A stretch of DNA of 64,000 bases from Nageia nagi (Eukaryota > Pinophyta): contig JBITNC010000001.1 in assembly GCA_050084985.1 (NCBI GenBank), positions 109,058,001 through 109,122,000 on the forward strand, given 5' to 3'. This document shows, in pieces, positions 36,571 to 48,530 of the stretch (positions are counted from its first letter, which is position 1; each line of letters opens with the position of its first letter). Both the position numbers and the translations under genes were made by a program. The notes below the pieces were generated by a model. That model searched no databases and was not told where the DNA came from. It saw nothing but the letters and a program-made list of their open reading frames with translations.

Positions 36571-38317
36571 CCCTTGCATGCATTTCAGAAAATTGAAGAA
36601 AAAATAGGATCAATTGCATATTGTTTTGGTTTTATTTTTACATCTATTTGCATCTTGTGGAATCAGATACTAACTTACTCTATTTGATCTGTTGCTTTGT
36701 TTTTTGTTTTTTGTGTCCTCTGGATTGTCAATGATCGTACTATAGTCGGCAACGATCACTGTGAAATCATCAACGATCTCTAAAAAATAGGTATGTTTTT
36801 TAATCTAACCTAGATACAGTAAGTGTTATTATATATTTAAAATGACAGTCAGTAAAACTGTGTGTGATCTCTCTGCTTAGAGTGCATTTAGGAAATGGGT
36901 AGTAAAAGGTTAAATGCATTTGTTATTAATTTATTTTATGTATATTGTTATGTATTTATTTGTAATGTTTTGGGTTAAGGGTACATATACATTAAATACT
37001 TTTTATCTTGTCTAATTATGCTCTCCCTTTGCACTTCATGCGATCTAAGGTGACCAGAATAGACCTGATAAGAAGGGGTAATTAATTATTCTTTTCTTTT
37101 GTATTCACATTATCATTAATTTAGTTAATTTATCCACATATAATCACCTCTTACCAAGTCTGCCCTTACCACTCCATTGGAGGTCGAAGGGATATGTGAC
37201 TCTTGGAGGAGTAAATGAATCATACTTAATTTGGAATGAACCTAAGGTAAATAAATCAGGTTTTCAGGTAGTATAAATCATATTAAAAAGTTAATGAATT
37301 GGGGGAATTTGAATACATTAATTACTTTCACTTGACAAAGTATGCTCTCACTTTTGCACTTATGCGATCTTAAGTGATCAGAAATAAGTTAAGTGAAAGA
37401 GGTAAAATTTATTCACATTTCATTTTTTATATACTTCACATTAAAACTCTTAAAGATGTCTACCCTTACCACTCCATTGGAGGTCGAAGGGATATGTGAC
37501 TCTTGGAGGAGTAATTGAACCTTACTTAACTAATCTATCCACACTTAACAGCTTCTTACCAAGTCTACTCTTACCACTCCAATGGAGGTCGAAGAGATAT
37601 GTGACTAGTAAGAAGAAGGAATTTATCACACATAATACTTCCACAGCTGGAAGGGGTTAATGAACATCATTAATAGGTTGGATAATGAATCACATTATAA
37701 TTAAAAAGAATAATGGGTTTATTAAGGTCAACACTCATTAAACATAAATTTTGATTGTATCATGTTAAAATAAGATAAGTAAATGGACATGAATGTTTGG
37801 GAGGGTAGTATGCATAAATGTATCTTACTTGTTTAAATGCATTTCATAAGGCCTTAAGAAATAATTGAACATTAACGAGTTGGATGTCACTACCAACCGT
37901 TAATTCTTACTTCTTTGTAACCACCGACATAATGCACTTGAAACCATAGAGCCAGTTACACTTGGAAGTGATGACCAAGGTAACTTTCCTTTAGGTAGGA
38001 GTCAAAAAAGGAGACTCATCTAGAACCAAGCCAAAAGCCATAGAAACTTGCAAATGTTAGAATTACCCAACCTACCTTGTTTAATACTTGACTAGTCAAA
38101 ACAAACTAGGAAAATTAGAAAGATTAAAAATAAACAACGCATATCATTCATTTACTTTAGACATTAAAAATATGCAAAAAAGTTAAAGAAGATAATCACA
38201 TCGTTAAAAGTAAGTTTGCATATAGGATGTTTGTGCATTAAATTGTTTTTTCAAAAATATAATCTAAAAGATAAAAATAGAGTTTTTTATTTATGATGTT
38301 TGTTTATGATATTTAAA
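36571..38317 (+). other. E3 leader with three copies of a 60-base direct repeat
   Basis: Three copies of a block containing CTTACCACTCC, TGGAGGTCGAAG and GATATGTGACT lie near 37160, 37460 and 37565. A second repeated block (GCACTT.ATGCGATCT.AGTGA.CAGAA) is near 37030 and 37360. Related, more decayed blocks occur in the E2 leader. No ORFs. The leader may hold packaging or translation-control signals (inference). Confidence 0.75.
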
Positions 38318-40983
38318 ATGGTTCAAACTAGAAGTATGACCGCTAAGAAAATGTGAGAACATCCATTTGAAATGCAAGAAATAGATTCAGACAACATGGA
38401 TTTGGTAGAATATTCGGTTAGGAGGACACCTCCTTTAGATGAATCAAATTCACGGGTAGTTTGTTATGTAGGTAAAGATGGTGATTATGGTTATAATCAA
38501 TCTAGATCACAAAGACAAATTATAGACAATCCTATCGCAAGGAATGGAACACAAGTGTTAGAAGAAGAATTGATTGAAATTCATCATCGCCTAGCTAATC
38601 ATAGGGGTATTCCTAAGACATCTTTTAGTTTATCAGAAGATGTAGAAAAAATAGACCAAAAGAGTGATAACTTAGAAATTCACGAGGCTAAATCTCGGGC
38701 TAGAACCATAGCAGTACCACAGACTGAGCCATATAAAATTAAAAATGAAAGAATCAGTCATCAATTATCAGATGGTCGAAGAGTCAGTTCTTCAATTCAA
38801 AAGGAGGGATCTTCTTTTTCTTTTGAATTAGGAAGAAAGGAAGCATCAAGAAAACAAACAAAAAAATCTTATTCCACAAAAGAAGGATCAAATAGAAGGA
38901 CATCTAAGTTTAAAATAGAAGAGATACCTTCTTATGAAGAACTACAAAAATATCGATTATTATATAAAATAATAGCTGGTAAAAGATTCACAAAAGTATA
39001 TGCTGAGAATATTAAAAGGGCTGCAGACATGCAATATATTCTAGAGGAAGAAAAAAGAAAAGCTGATGAACTTATTAAATTACAAGAACAAGAGGATAAA
39101 TTAAAAGAAATGGAAGATAAATTTCTTAGAGATAAAAGAAATTCATAGAACAAGAACAAGCAAAGAAAGAAAGAAATGAATTCTTGGAACAAGAAAAGAA
39201 AAGACTTCATAAAGAGCACGAGATTCAACTTTGTTTACAAGAATTACAACTTAAAGAATTAGAAAATGAAAAAATAAAAAGGGAACAATATCTACGTATG
39301 GAGAAAGAAAAACAAAGATAGTGGGATGAATATCAAAAAATAAGGAATTTGAAATTGGAAACTCCTGAAGGAAGTCAAATACAAAGATATCGAGATCCTT
39401 ACTTAGATAAACAAGAACTGTTGGATAGAGAGACAACCATTTTATTACAAAAGGAAATGGAAAAGGAATTAGAACTTCAAAAATTATATGATAAACAAAA
39501 GTGAGATTCTATTAAAATTTGGGTTTAACAAACCCAAAATCAAACAACACAACCTGATTATAAAGGAAAAGATCTACATGAAAAAGGGATATCCCAAAAA
39601 CCTCCTAGAATCCCTATTCTGCAATGACATTCACCTCTTAAAATATTACCTTGACCACCATCAGAAATTCCTTCTGACTATGAGTCTTACATTTCAAGAT
39701 CAATTTCGAAAAAGGATCCAAATACTTGGAGACATCATAGGCACACTCAAGGTCATAGAACCGATAAAGAATTAGAAAACTTTATGAAGGATTTTATAAA
39801 TCGAGAAATGAATGTTCAAGGACTTCAAAAGTTAAATTACAAGAATATTTGAAATGAGCCTATTCATCCAAGTGTTCCAAAAAAGAAACTACCATATAGG
39901 TTTGAATTTCCTAAAATAGAGGCATTTAAAGGAAGAGAAGACCCCAAAGAACACTTGAGAAAATTTTCATTTTCTAGTTATCAGATAGCTAATGATGACT
40001 CATTAATGTTACGTATATTTCCTATGACACTCACAAGCCAAGCTTTGGATTGGTATAATAATTTACCTATGCATAGTTTATATATGTTTGAACAATTAGC
40101 TAATCAATTTCTTGAACATTTTAGAATCAATATTAAAGAAAAATCTTCAATTATGGATCTTACGAGATTGCAACAATTTTCTGATGAAACCATACAAGAT
40201 TACATCTCAAGATGGCGGGCTATACTCACTAGTATGCCTTATACAATACCACAAGAAGAATTGGTTAAATTATTTAGCCAAAGCTATATAAGACCAATAG
40301 CTAGTGTTCTCCAAATTCAACAACATAAAACTTTTAAAGAAGCTATTGCTCAGGCAGTAGTTATAGAAAGAGTCAAAATTCAAGATGGAGAGCTAAAACT
40401 CAAGAAAAAAGAATATAAAAAAGGTAATCAAAATGAGAACATTAGTAAACAACCACAAAATAATCAAATAGCTATGACAGAAAATTATGGTTCTTCTTCA
40501 AAAATAGAAGAAAGTGTTGAACCTAAACCTAAAAGAAATTTTACTCCATTATCAGAACCATTAGCTAAAATACTTAAAAAATTATGTGATAATGGTATGA
40601 TTACATTACCTGATATAAGGCCTAAAAATCCTAATGCTAAAGAAAGTAAATGGTATAAGGAAAATGAATTTTGTGCTTATCATAGGCAAAAGGGACATAA
40701 TACAAATAGATGTCAAACTTTACAGCACAAAATTCAAGACTTGATAGATAGTCGAAAGATAGATGTGGATAATCCTATTGTACCTTCAAATCAAAATCTA
40801 GGGATATATCAAAACCCCTTACCTTCACATCAGGCTAATAATGTGGCAACTATCCCAAATCAACTTAACTATATAGGGGATAATAAGGATATACCGTTTA
40901 TAGGAACTATAGATGATTCAATACATATGATTTGTATAGCCACAAGAGCACAACAATATCAGAATAGACAGGATAATCCTTGA
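38318..40983 (+). pseudogene. E3 gag with long coiled-coil N-terminus
   Basis: It starts ATGGTTCAAACTAG (MVQTRS, a usual gypsy gag start). About 500 codons rich in Glu, Lys, Arg and Gln follow (coiled-coil-like at 38930-39480). The capsid core comes next (39900-40330: FPKIEAFKGREDPKEHLR, ALDWYNNL, FLEHFRIN). A zinc-knuckle relative sits at about 40670-40720 (CAYHRQKGHNTNRC). One base is missing near 39140; before it the frame is that of 38372-39148, after it the frame runs through all of pol. Stops include TGA at 38354 and others near 39319, 39502, 39625 and 39850, all explained by C-to-T at CGA, CAG or CAA. Gag forms the particle and packages RNA. The N-terminal extension is longer than in typical gypsy gag. 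Confidence 0.9.
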
Positions 40984-42933
40984 AAAAATCAATCGACATC
41001 AAACCCAATTAATATACAACCTATACCTCCTCCATAGCAATCTAAAGTTTTGATAAAAGGTGTTCTTCAACGATAGTTAAAAATGTCTCCAGTAAAGACG
41101 ACCTTATTTGAATTATTACAATAGTCTGAGAGTTATAGGGAAGCTATGAATCAAATTCTACAAGAAATTCAAGTGGATATTAGTAACCCCAATAACTTCA
41201 TTTCAATAGTTGAAAGTTTAAGAATATCTCAACAACCTAGTATCACCTTCTATGAACAAGAAAAATTAAATAACGATGGATCAGGCGGACTTGATCCACC
41301 CTTACATATAATTGGTAAGGTAGATGGAAAATTATTTAAAAGAATTTTAATAAATGAGGGTTTAGCCATAAATATAATTTTAGACGCTACATATAAAAAG
41401 CTAAATTTACCAGAATCAATTATCTTAGCTCCTTCTTTGCAAATTAGAGCTTTTAATGATGTAGTGTGTTCAACCTTGGGATCGATAGTGCTGCCAATTA
41501 CAGTAGGTGCTAAAACCGCTCAAACTTTATTACATATAATTGAAGGAAATATTATACAATATAATGTTCTTTTAGGACATCCATGGATTAGAGAAATGCA
41601 ATGTGTTCCATCAACTTATCATGGATGTTTAAAGTACATCTACAAGGATAAAGTTCATTGTGTGTTTAAAGACCCAGATCCTTATTCACATTGTAATTTA
41701 ATTTTTGATACAAATGAAGTGACATTACCATCTCCCAATCTATCAACTATCTTAATGAACAAAAATATGAATCAATTTGAAGTCATAAAAGTAAAAAATG
41801 ATATAGTTATACAAGATAAAGATACTTGGGAAAAAGTTGCTAAAACTTTAGATGAAAAGCATGGAGCATCTTCATCAAAACAAGTAAATACTACATATAA
41901 TAATAACTCATCTGATGTATATCCAGTAAAGATTAAATTAATGGATTTAGGGATGGGAGAATATGACATAGATGATGTGGTATTTAGTATACCTTCATCA
42001 CAAGAAATGGGAAGATTATCTGAATCACCTAGTGTCATTGGACAAATAGTGCCTTTAGGAGAACTACCTAATCAGACAATGTTCATCTATGTGGGAATAG
42101 TAGATCCTATATCAACAATATCCAATCAAATATATGAAGGATATTTCAATAATGATATGAAATATTTATCACCATGTTCAAGAACATTTGTCTTAAACTA
42201 TTTTAATAAATGTAATTGGCAAGGACGAGGATTGGGTTGATATGAACAAGGTCCCTAAGAAATAATTGAATTACAATACCAAGATCCCACTGATAAAAGT
42301 GGATTAGGTTATAAGAATGTATAGAAAAATCTTGATAAATTAGGAAATTTAGAAGAAGAAAATTTGGATTATAATAAAGAAATCTTAGAGAAAAAATCCA
42401 TAATACAAGAAGTTGTTGATATAAGTGAAGGACAATTAAGTGAAATGGATGTCTTAGAAGGTGTCAAAAGGCTCTTTATTAATAATATTGAGCCACTCTG
42501 GAGGCATTTGGGTTTACCAAGACATATACAAGAAAAAATAAATAAAAATGTCGAATCATCAATCATTTCATATGCATATATACCATTGGTAGATATAGTT
42601 ACAATAAAAGAAAATGATATTGAAGATCAAAATAATGAACGAATAGATGAAGTTAACAAAAATCAAAATTTAATCAAAATAATAGCCAATAATTCTACAG
42701 ATGAAATGATTGCTGATTTCTCTCTTATATCATCTAATCCTTTGGTACATGAATTCAAAAATGTAGATCACATACTTGGTTCCTATGAAAGTCAAGTATG
42801 CACGAATGAACAAACTCAAGAATATGATGAAGAATATAGTGTTAATGACAATAGTTGGATACCAGTACCAAATCAATTAGAAGAAGGGTCACATATGCTT
42901 ACTGAAAAGGTTTTAGAAATAAATATTAGTAAT
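40984..42933 (+). pseudogene. E3 protease and linker, same frame as gag and RT
   Basis: After four stops at 40981-41125 the frame is open at 41146-42240 and 42364-42933. The protease block at 41341-41370 reads LINEGLAINI: Asn (41353-41355) stands where the catalytic Asp is expected and Leu (41362-41364) where Ser or Thr is usual. The later LLGHPWIR and VPSTYHGCLKYI blocks (41570-41640) are well kept. A linker with a glycine-rich NWQGRGLG end (42215-42237) follows, then an acidic segment with PNQLEEGSHML (42868-42900). E5 interrupts at 42934 and the same frame continues at 50443. The pepsin-like fold is inferred from motifs. Confidence 0.82.
42929..42933 (+). other. Target-site duplication of E5 (left), GTAAT
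   Basis: GTAAT precedes the E5 5' LTR and is repeated at 50441-50445 after the 3' LTR. Confidence 0.97.
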
Positions 42934-43785
42934 TGTTAACACATAAAAATGAATTTATGTTTTTAAATCAATAAATTAATGAAATATGCTTGGCCTAAAT
43001 ATGTCTTGAATGTATTAAAGTGATAATGTCAATGTTTGTCTTGAATATGAATTTTATAATGATTATCTTGAATATTGCATGGATTATCTTGAATATTGCA
43101 TGGATTATCTTGTTTATTGGTGTGTTTATCTTGAATGTTGTGAACTAGCCTTATTTATGTAGATGCACGCTGACCCATGGGTGGTATTATCTATTATCTA
43201 TATAAATAAAGGATCTAATAGTAAGTCCACAATAACAAGGATACACATGATCCCGCATATGGTCTTGTAAGTGGCTACCCCTTAAGGTATCTCTTGGTAC
43301 CACCTACAAGGCTGTGGTTTGTGTGCTTCCTTACACGAGCTATCCTGACATCTACGATCTATTCTGATATCATACTGCTATTTGAGACATCTATATTGAA
43401 GTTTTGGACTTAATTGAGAGGTTAAAACTATCAAACGAAGACCACTGGTGCTCCTTTGTGAACAAAAGAACACCGCCAATGCTCTTATATCATTGAAACA
43501 GACCGCCCACAGTCCTCTTTTTGCATCCTCATAGGTCACGATGTTGTTGGAAAGGTAGCTCATCATCAGTACATCGCCAACATTTGCATCTTTCATTGTC
43601 AGGTACATTCCATGAGGTAAGTACACAAATTATAGTCTTGGTTGGTACAATTACACTTCTAAATTGGTTATTTTGTTTATTGTTATCTAGAATAAATTGC
43701 TATCCATAACTTAAATACTGATAATATTGAGTTTATAGATATTTTCCTATTTACTTATTTGCACGCTCAATTTTATTTGTAAACA
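42934..43785 (+). repeat. E5 5' LTR (852 bp)
   Basis: TATA box TATATAAATA at 43199-43208. An extra copy of ATTATCTTGAATATTGCATGG near 43075-43125 distinguishes it from the 3' LTR. Short motifs such as ACCGCCCACAGTCC recur elsewhere in E5. Confidence 0.96.
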
Positions 43786-43787
43786 TT

Positions 43788-43805
43788 TGGTGAACCCGAC
43801 GTGAA
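43788..43805 (+). other. E5 primer-binding site
   Basis: TGGTGAACCCGACGTGAA starts two bases after the LTR. It differs from the E2/E3 site, so E5 uses another tRNA (not assigned). Confidence 0.8.
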
Positions 43806-43876
43806 GTGCACATCATTATACTAAAACCCTAAAGGTTTTAGTTAAGACTAACATCTATTTTGTGAGTGTCTTAGTT

Positions 43877-45144
43877 ATGGAGTAGCTTAAGTTATTCTTG
43901 CGTAGTCTTTCAAAAAGAGATTTGGATGAATTATTGGTAGAAATCAGACATGATGATCCAGAAGGATCCGAAGGAATGCAAAATAGCACTGAGGGTGACA
44001 ATAGTAATTTTTAGGCTACTATGGAAGGTATGCAGAGGTAGATAGATAGATTGGCAAGGAGATCAACTCCGCCTAATGATTCTTTCAAATTTGGTAGTCC
44101 TTTATGTGATGAAATTCGTAGGCACATGCCACCATCTGACTACAAAGAGCCAAAATTTAGTAAGTTCAATGGTGAAGGAGATCCAAGAAGACATATACAA
44201 GGATTCAAGGATGAGTGTGAACTCAAATTTGGTACAGACCAAAGATTGCAAGCTAAATTCTTCCCCCAGAGCTTGGAAGGAGAGGCTTGAGAATGGTTTT
44301 ATGCCTTACTTGAAGGGTCCATCACATCATTTGAGGAATTCAGTAATTTGTTTCTAGAGCAATATAAGCATAACATCAAGAAGGAAGTTATGCTATCAGA
44401 TTTATGTGCTATCAAACAGGACAGTGATGAGCAACTAGACAAATTTGTTGTAAGGTTTAAGAAGACATGGCAGCAAGTGAAGACCAAATTAACAGAAAAA
44501 GAGGTAAATAACATTTTTAAAGTTGTTATATTGCCCTTAAAATCATATGTTATCGATTATACACATCTTACATTTTTCGATATGACGTATAAATTGTTAA
44601 AGAAAGAAAAAGTCCTTGTGAAGCTAGGGCTTGTAAAGTATGGCAATAGTGATAAGGCTAAAGAAAAGGATAAGAGACTGCAATCACCAAAGAAAGAGAA
44701 AACTATCCATGTGGCTGAGAAGACAAGTGAGATGAAGGAGAAGAAATTTGTGAGATTTCCCATACCTCCAAGACATATCCTAAAAGACCTTGTGGAAAAA
44801 GGGTTATTACAACCCTTGCCTAAGTGTGAAGAAGATCCTACAACAGAAAACCCATTTGGTATAAAGAAGATAGGTATTGTGAATATCATCAGACTAAGGG
44901 CCATGCTACTAATGGGTGTGGAAACCTTAGGGATAGAATACAGAAGCTCATAGAATATGGATTCTATGTGTGTTCAGTAAAGGTCAAAGATACAAGAGAA
45001 GAACAACATGTCAATATAATCTTTCTTGAAGATGCTTGCGAGGTTAGCACCGATGGGAGCTCTAGGCCCTCCGGAGGTATCATTTGGTATATCAAAATAA
45101 TAAAAAAAAAGAGAGAAAAGCTAGCAGTTGGTTCAGGTCACTAA
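43877..45144 (+). pseudogene. E5 gag
   Basis: Frame from ATG 43877. The N-terminal part (RSLSKRDLDELL) has three TAG stops at positions that look like former CAG. Then comes the capsid core: EPKFSKFNGEGDPRRHI (about 44150-44200), FFPQSLEGEA, TGA at 44288, EWFYALLEGSI, EEFSNLFLEQY and further to 44850. One base appears lost just before 44857. The shifted frame gives the zinc-knuckle relative WYKEDRYCEYHQTKGHATNGC and ends at TAA 45142-45144. Gag would form the particle. Keeping gag while lacking pol is the pattern of non-autonomous elements that co-package with a helper. Confidence 0.85.
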
Positions 45145-45463
45145 CAGACATCATGGTTGGAGGGCTTCATGACATCATAACAAGAGCGCTAGCATTGTAT
45201 TTCATGATAATAGGACCACTGGTAGTCCTCTTTTAGTGTAAAAATAGAGGAAAGCAAAAGATTCCAATTCCTTTTGTAGTGTGAGAAGTCAAAATTTTAG
45301 GTTGCATCATTGGCGTTTGTTTTCAAAAATCACAGAACATCAAATTCATTCATCATAGATACATGTACAAGAGCAAATCAGGTACCAAAATTTATGTTTT
45401 ATATATATCATGATCAAAATGTTTTTGTTTACAATACAACTGGATGAGATTACATAGAATGAT
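45145..45463. other. Spacer between gag and the antisense PMD gene
   Basis: No ORF and no trace of protease or RT. A full pol is absent here rather than decayed. Confidence 0.6.
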
Positions 45464-47729
45464 CTAGAATCTCCTACTAGACCCCCCTCCCCCTACACTA
45501 GAGCTAGTAGCCCTGCTAGATGTACCACCCCCGCATCGTGCCTTGTACTTCTCTATGCATGCCTTCTCCTTGCTAATCTATCTCTCAACCTGGTGAAGCT
45601 GCTCATAGAGGGCCTTGATTTCCTTGTTGGATGCCTATAGGTCCTGATAGATACTAGTATAATCCCCTCCTCTGAATTGTAGATGACTCTATAGCTCTCT
45701 AATCTCCTCATCCTTTTGACCAATTTGACCACATAGCTTAGCCATCTCAACCTTAGGATCTATGACATAGCATAAACATATCATGTTAGTCCCTTGCATA
45801 TCATGAAAAGTAGAAAATCAAAGCAAAGTAAAAGAGAAAATAGGTTACCATCATCATCCTCATCATAGTCTTCCTCCTCCCAGTCTATTTCCATCTTATA
45901 CTCAGGTTCATACTCATCCTGGTCTGGATCAGTCTCCTCATTATCATCATAACCTGCATCTAGATACGTGTCGTGAGCATATGTAGAGCTACTCTCTCCT
46001 CCCCACCCTCCTATTGTGAAGGGAATGTCCCATCCAGTCTCTATGTCTCCCGTGTCTTCATCTTCCCATGCATTATCACCTGTGTCAGCATCATGAATTC
46101 CTATGTGGTGAGGACAATGTGTCCTCCACCAATCTAGGTAGTCCTCTATGTGATCAGGTCCATCTATGTCATCATCAACCTCATAGTCGGAGTCCTCACT
46201 GGGGGACTCCCAATCTAAGTCCTATTCAGGTACTGGCTCATAATCCTTTGGGAGGTGCCTTCTACGGTAGTATCACACCACTATCCTGTAGTCATCCGGT
46301 ATACCCTGCTGGAAGCTGAACTGATGGAGTACCCACTCTGGCCTATATAGCTCCACTAGTGCCCTACATGCCTGTAGGTATGTAGGGTGTCTCACCCATG
46401 CCATCTCCTATATGTCCTCCTCCCACTCTGGTACACCTCCCCGATAGGGATGCTAGTATATCTGTGCCTCCTGTAGTAGGTCAAACCATACCTGCCATCC
46501 CTCTAGGTCCATGCTAGGAAAATCTGATCCCTCTATCATCACCCACCATTACTAGGTGGGTACATCATCTGGCTGATCTAGGGGTAACATCATCGGTCTA
46601 GAGATGATGATGTGATCATATGCCCACACCTACAGTATCATAGAATGAGCCACCTGTCTCCCCCCTCTCTCCACCTCTACAAAGCCATGGAGGTCATGAT
46701 AGAGTTGCACTAGTATCATGGGGCACCATGCATACCACTACCTATGTGTCACCATGTCCTGAATGATAGGAACCATGCCCACAGGAAAGGTCTCACTACT
46801 CTTGTCTGGGTAGACAATAGTATCCAAAAGGTAGGCAATGAGGAGTCTCATCCGTAGGTCACCCCATGCTGGAGGATACTCTGACACATGTCTCACTAGG
46901 GACACACCCCTCTTCCTATGATTTACTTCATCTGACCCCGTCATCCATGTAGCCCATACCTCTTCCTATTCCAGGCTTGGAATAGGAATCATGTTCACTA
47001 GCCTCCCCTTGATAGGAAGTCTAGTGATCCTATAGATATCCTCTAGGGTCACTATAATCTCACTAGTTAGAAGGTGAAAGGTGTTGGAGTTTGGATCCCA
47101 CCTCTCCATCAAAGCTATCAGCATGTTGCGATCATGAAACACATAGTCAACAAATGTAAGGTAGCTGAACGAAATGTCCTCTAGAATGCTCCAGGCTGTG
47201 TCAGTTTATGGCCACTGTTGGGTAGTAGTGAAGGTGGCACTCTTGCTGGATGGTCGCATAAGGTATGCATGATTCTGCAAGAAAAGAATGACAAAAGGCA
47301 AGTCAGTATCAAGATATGAAACATAGATAGCAAAAATAGTACTGGTAAAGAGGGCCACCCACAGTCTAGATCAGGTGAAAAGGACCACCCACGGTCCAAA
47401 CTAGGGTAGAAAGGATCACTAGCGATCTTGTTTCTATGAATAAGGGTCGACAAAATTCAGGGTGCAGGTTTGTACGAATGAGCATAGTACAACCATGATA
47501 CCAAAAATTCAAAAAAATAGAATAAAAAGGGAAAAACGAAGGGCTAGGGTATCTAATAGGAAAACCCTAGGGGCAATTTAGAAAACCAGTGTATAGGTAG
47601 CTAAAATCTGAAGACAAGCAAAAGCATAGCAAGGAAAAGGTAGGAGATGTAATGTACCTAATGACTAGCAGGAGAATCAGCCACCAAGGTAGCTCTGTGT
47701 CCATCTTGGTGTGTGATCGGTAGGGCCAT
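45464..47729 (-). pseudogene. E5 antisense PMD gene, three exons
   Basis: Minus-strand gene model: exon 1 47729-47658 (24 codons, from ATG), exon 2 47274-45849, exon 3 45759-45464; 1794 bases, 597 residues. Splice sites are GT..AG: TAG|GTACAT, TTCTTGCAG|AATC, GATG|GTAACC, GTCATAG|ATCC. Phases are 0 and 1 and keep one frame throughout. Exon 2 holds the plant mobile domain: ALMERWDPNSNTFHL, IVTLEDIYRITRLPIKGRLV, then WAYDHIIISRP. An Asp/Glu-rich stretch follows, then in exon 3 a coiled coil (KDEEIREL, KEIKALYEQLHQVE) and a Gly/Ser tail. Fourteen in-frame stops, mostly TAG, fit former CAG, CAA or CGA; no frameshift is seen. PMD proteins act in plant nuclear silencing and ride on transposons. Its role here is unknown. 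Confidence 0.78.
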
Positions 47730-47874
47730 AGCATGCAGCATAGCAATACAGGAAGAATCACCTAGTGATAGCGACAAAATCACCAGCTAAACCTCTCTAA
47801 ATCAGTCTCTCAAGCTCTAGGATACTCTCAACTATGAAAATGATAGGGTGATCAAATGAGGAAGGGTGGGGCCC

Positions 47875-47882
47875 CTTTTATA
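47875..47882 (-). promoter_or_regulatory. TATA box of the E5 antisense PMD gene
   Basis: The minus strand reads TATAAAAG in a GC-rich setting (CTATAAAAGGGGCCCCACC), about 146 bases upstream of the exon 1 ATG. That spacing suits a start site near 47850 and a short 5' UTR. It is the best promoter-like motif in the inner part of E5. Confidence 0.65.
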
Positions 47883-48194
47883 GAAAAGTTAGGGCACATA
47901 TTTCAAGAGGAATTTTGATTTGAGCATTTGGTATACGTGGATGAGCAACCAGGTATCAATTTGGAATCTAGAGGTGATTCGTAGGGACCTGATCTTCATA
48001 GTTTTTGATGAATCTTCAAGAAAAGGACTGCTCACGGTCTTAGGTTAAGACCACCGATGTTCTAAGTCTGCAAGAAAGGATTGCCCACATTCCTTTACCT
48101 AGAAAATTAGCTTATCTAAATATCATGGGTGCATCATAGGTGTTTGATCAATGTTATATCTAGGAGAGTATTACTTTGAGTTTCATGTTTGTAG
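47883..48194. other. E5 spacer, upstream of the antisense gene
   Basis: Non-coding. It holds GC-rich motifs such as GGACTGCTCACGGTCTTAGG and GACCACCGATG, which resemble others in E5 (for example GGACCACCCACGGTCC near 47388). Confidence 0.5.
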
Positions 48195-48530
48195 ACCTAA
48201 ATTATCAGCTTATCATGCCTATGAGTGGAGTTCCAGCTCCTGTTATCAGCTTATCATGCTTATGAGTGGAGTTCCAGCTCCCATTATCAGTTTATCATGT
48301 CTATGGGTGGAGTTCCAACTCCTATTATCAGCTTATCATGCCTATGAGTGGAGTTCCAGCTCCTGTAATCAGCTTATCATACCTATGAGTGGAGTTCTAG
48401 CTCCTATAATTAGGTTATCATGCCTATGAGTGGAGTTCCAGCTCTTGTTATCAGTTTATCATGTCTATGAGTGGAGTTCTAGCTCCCATTATTAGCTTAT
48501 CATGCCTCTTGGTGGAGTGTTAGCTCCATC
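48195..48530 (+). repeat. E5 tandem array 1, 41-bp unit, 8 copies
   Basis: The unit contains ATCAGCTTATCATGCCTATG and GTGGAGTTCCAGCTCC. Copies start at 48205, 48246, 48287, 48328, 48369, 48410, 48451 and 48492, exactly 41 bases apart. An ORF across it is only a repeat artefact. Confidence 0.95.

Noticed and set aside
44557-44904. Minus-strand 115-codon ORF opposite the E5 gag
   Set aside because: It is a shadow of the gag frame with no motif of its own.
45464-47729. Alternative genetic code or suppressed TAG as Gln in the PMD gene
   Set aside because: TAA and TGA stops also occur, and LTR differences are generally transitions, so deamination is the simpler explanation.
48205-48530. CRISPR-like array
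   Set aside because: The 41-bp units are directly tandem with no unique spacers, inside a plant LTR retroelement.
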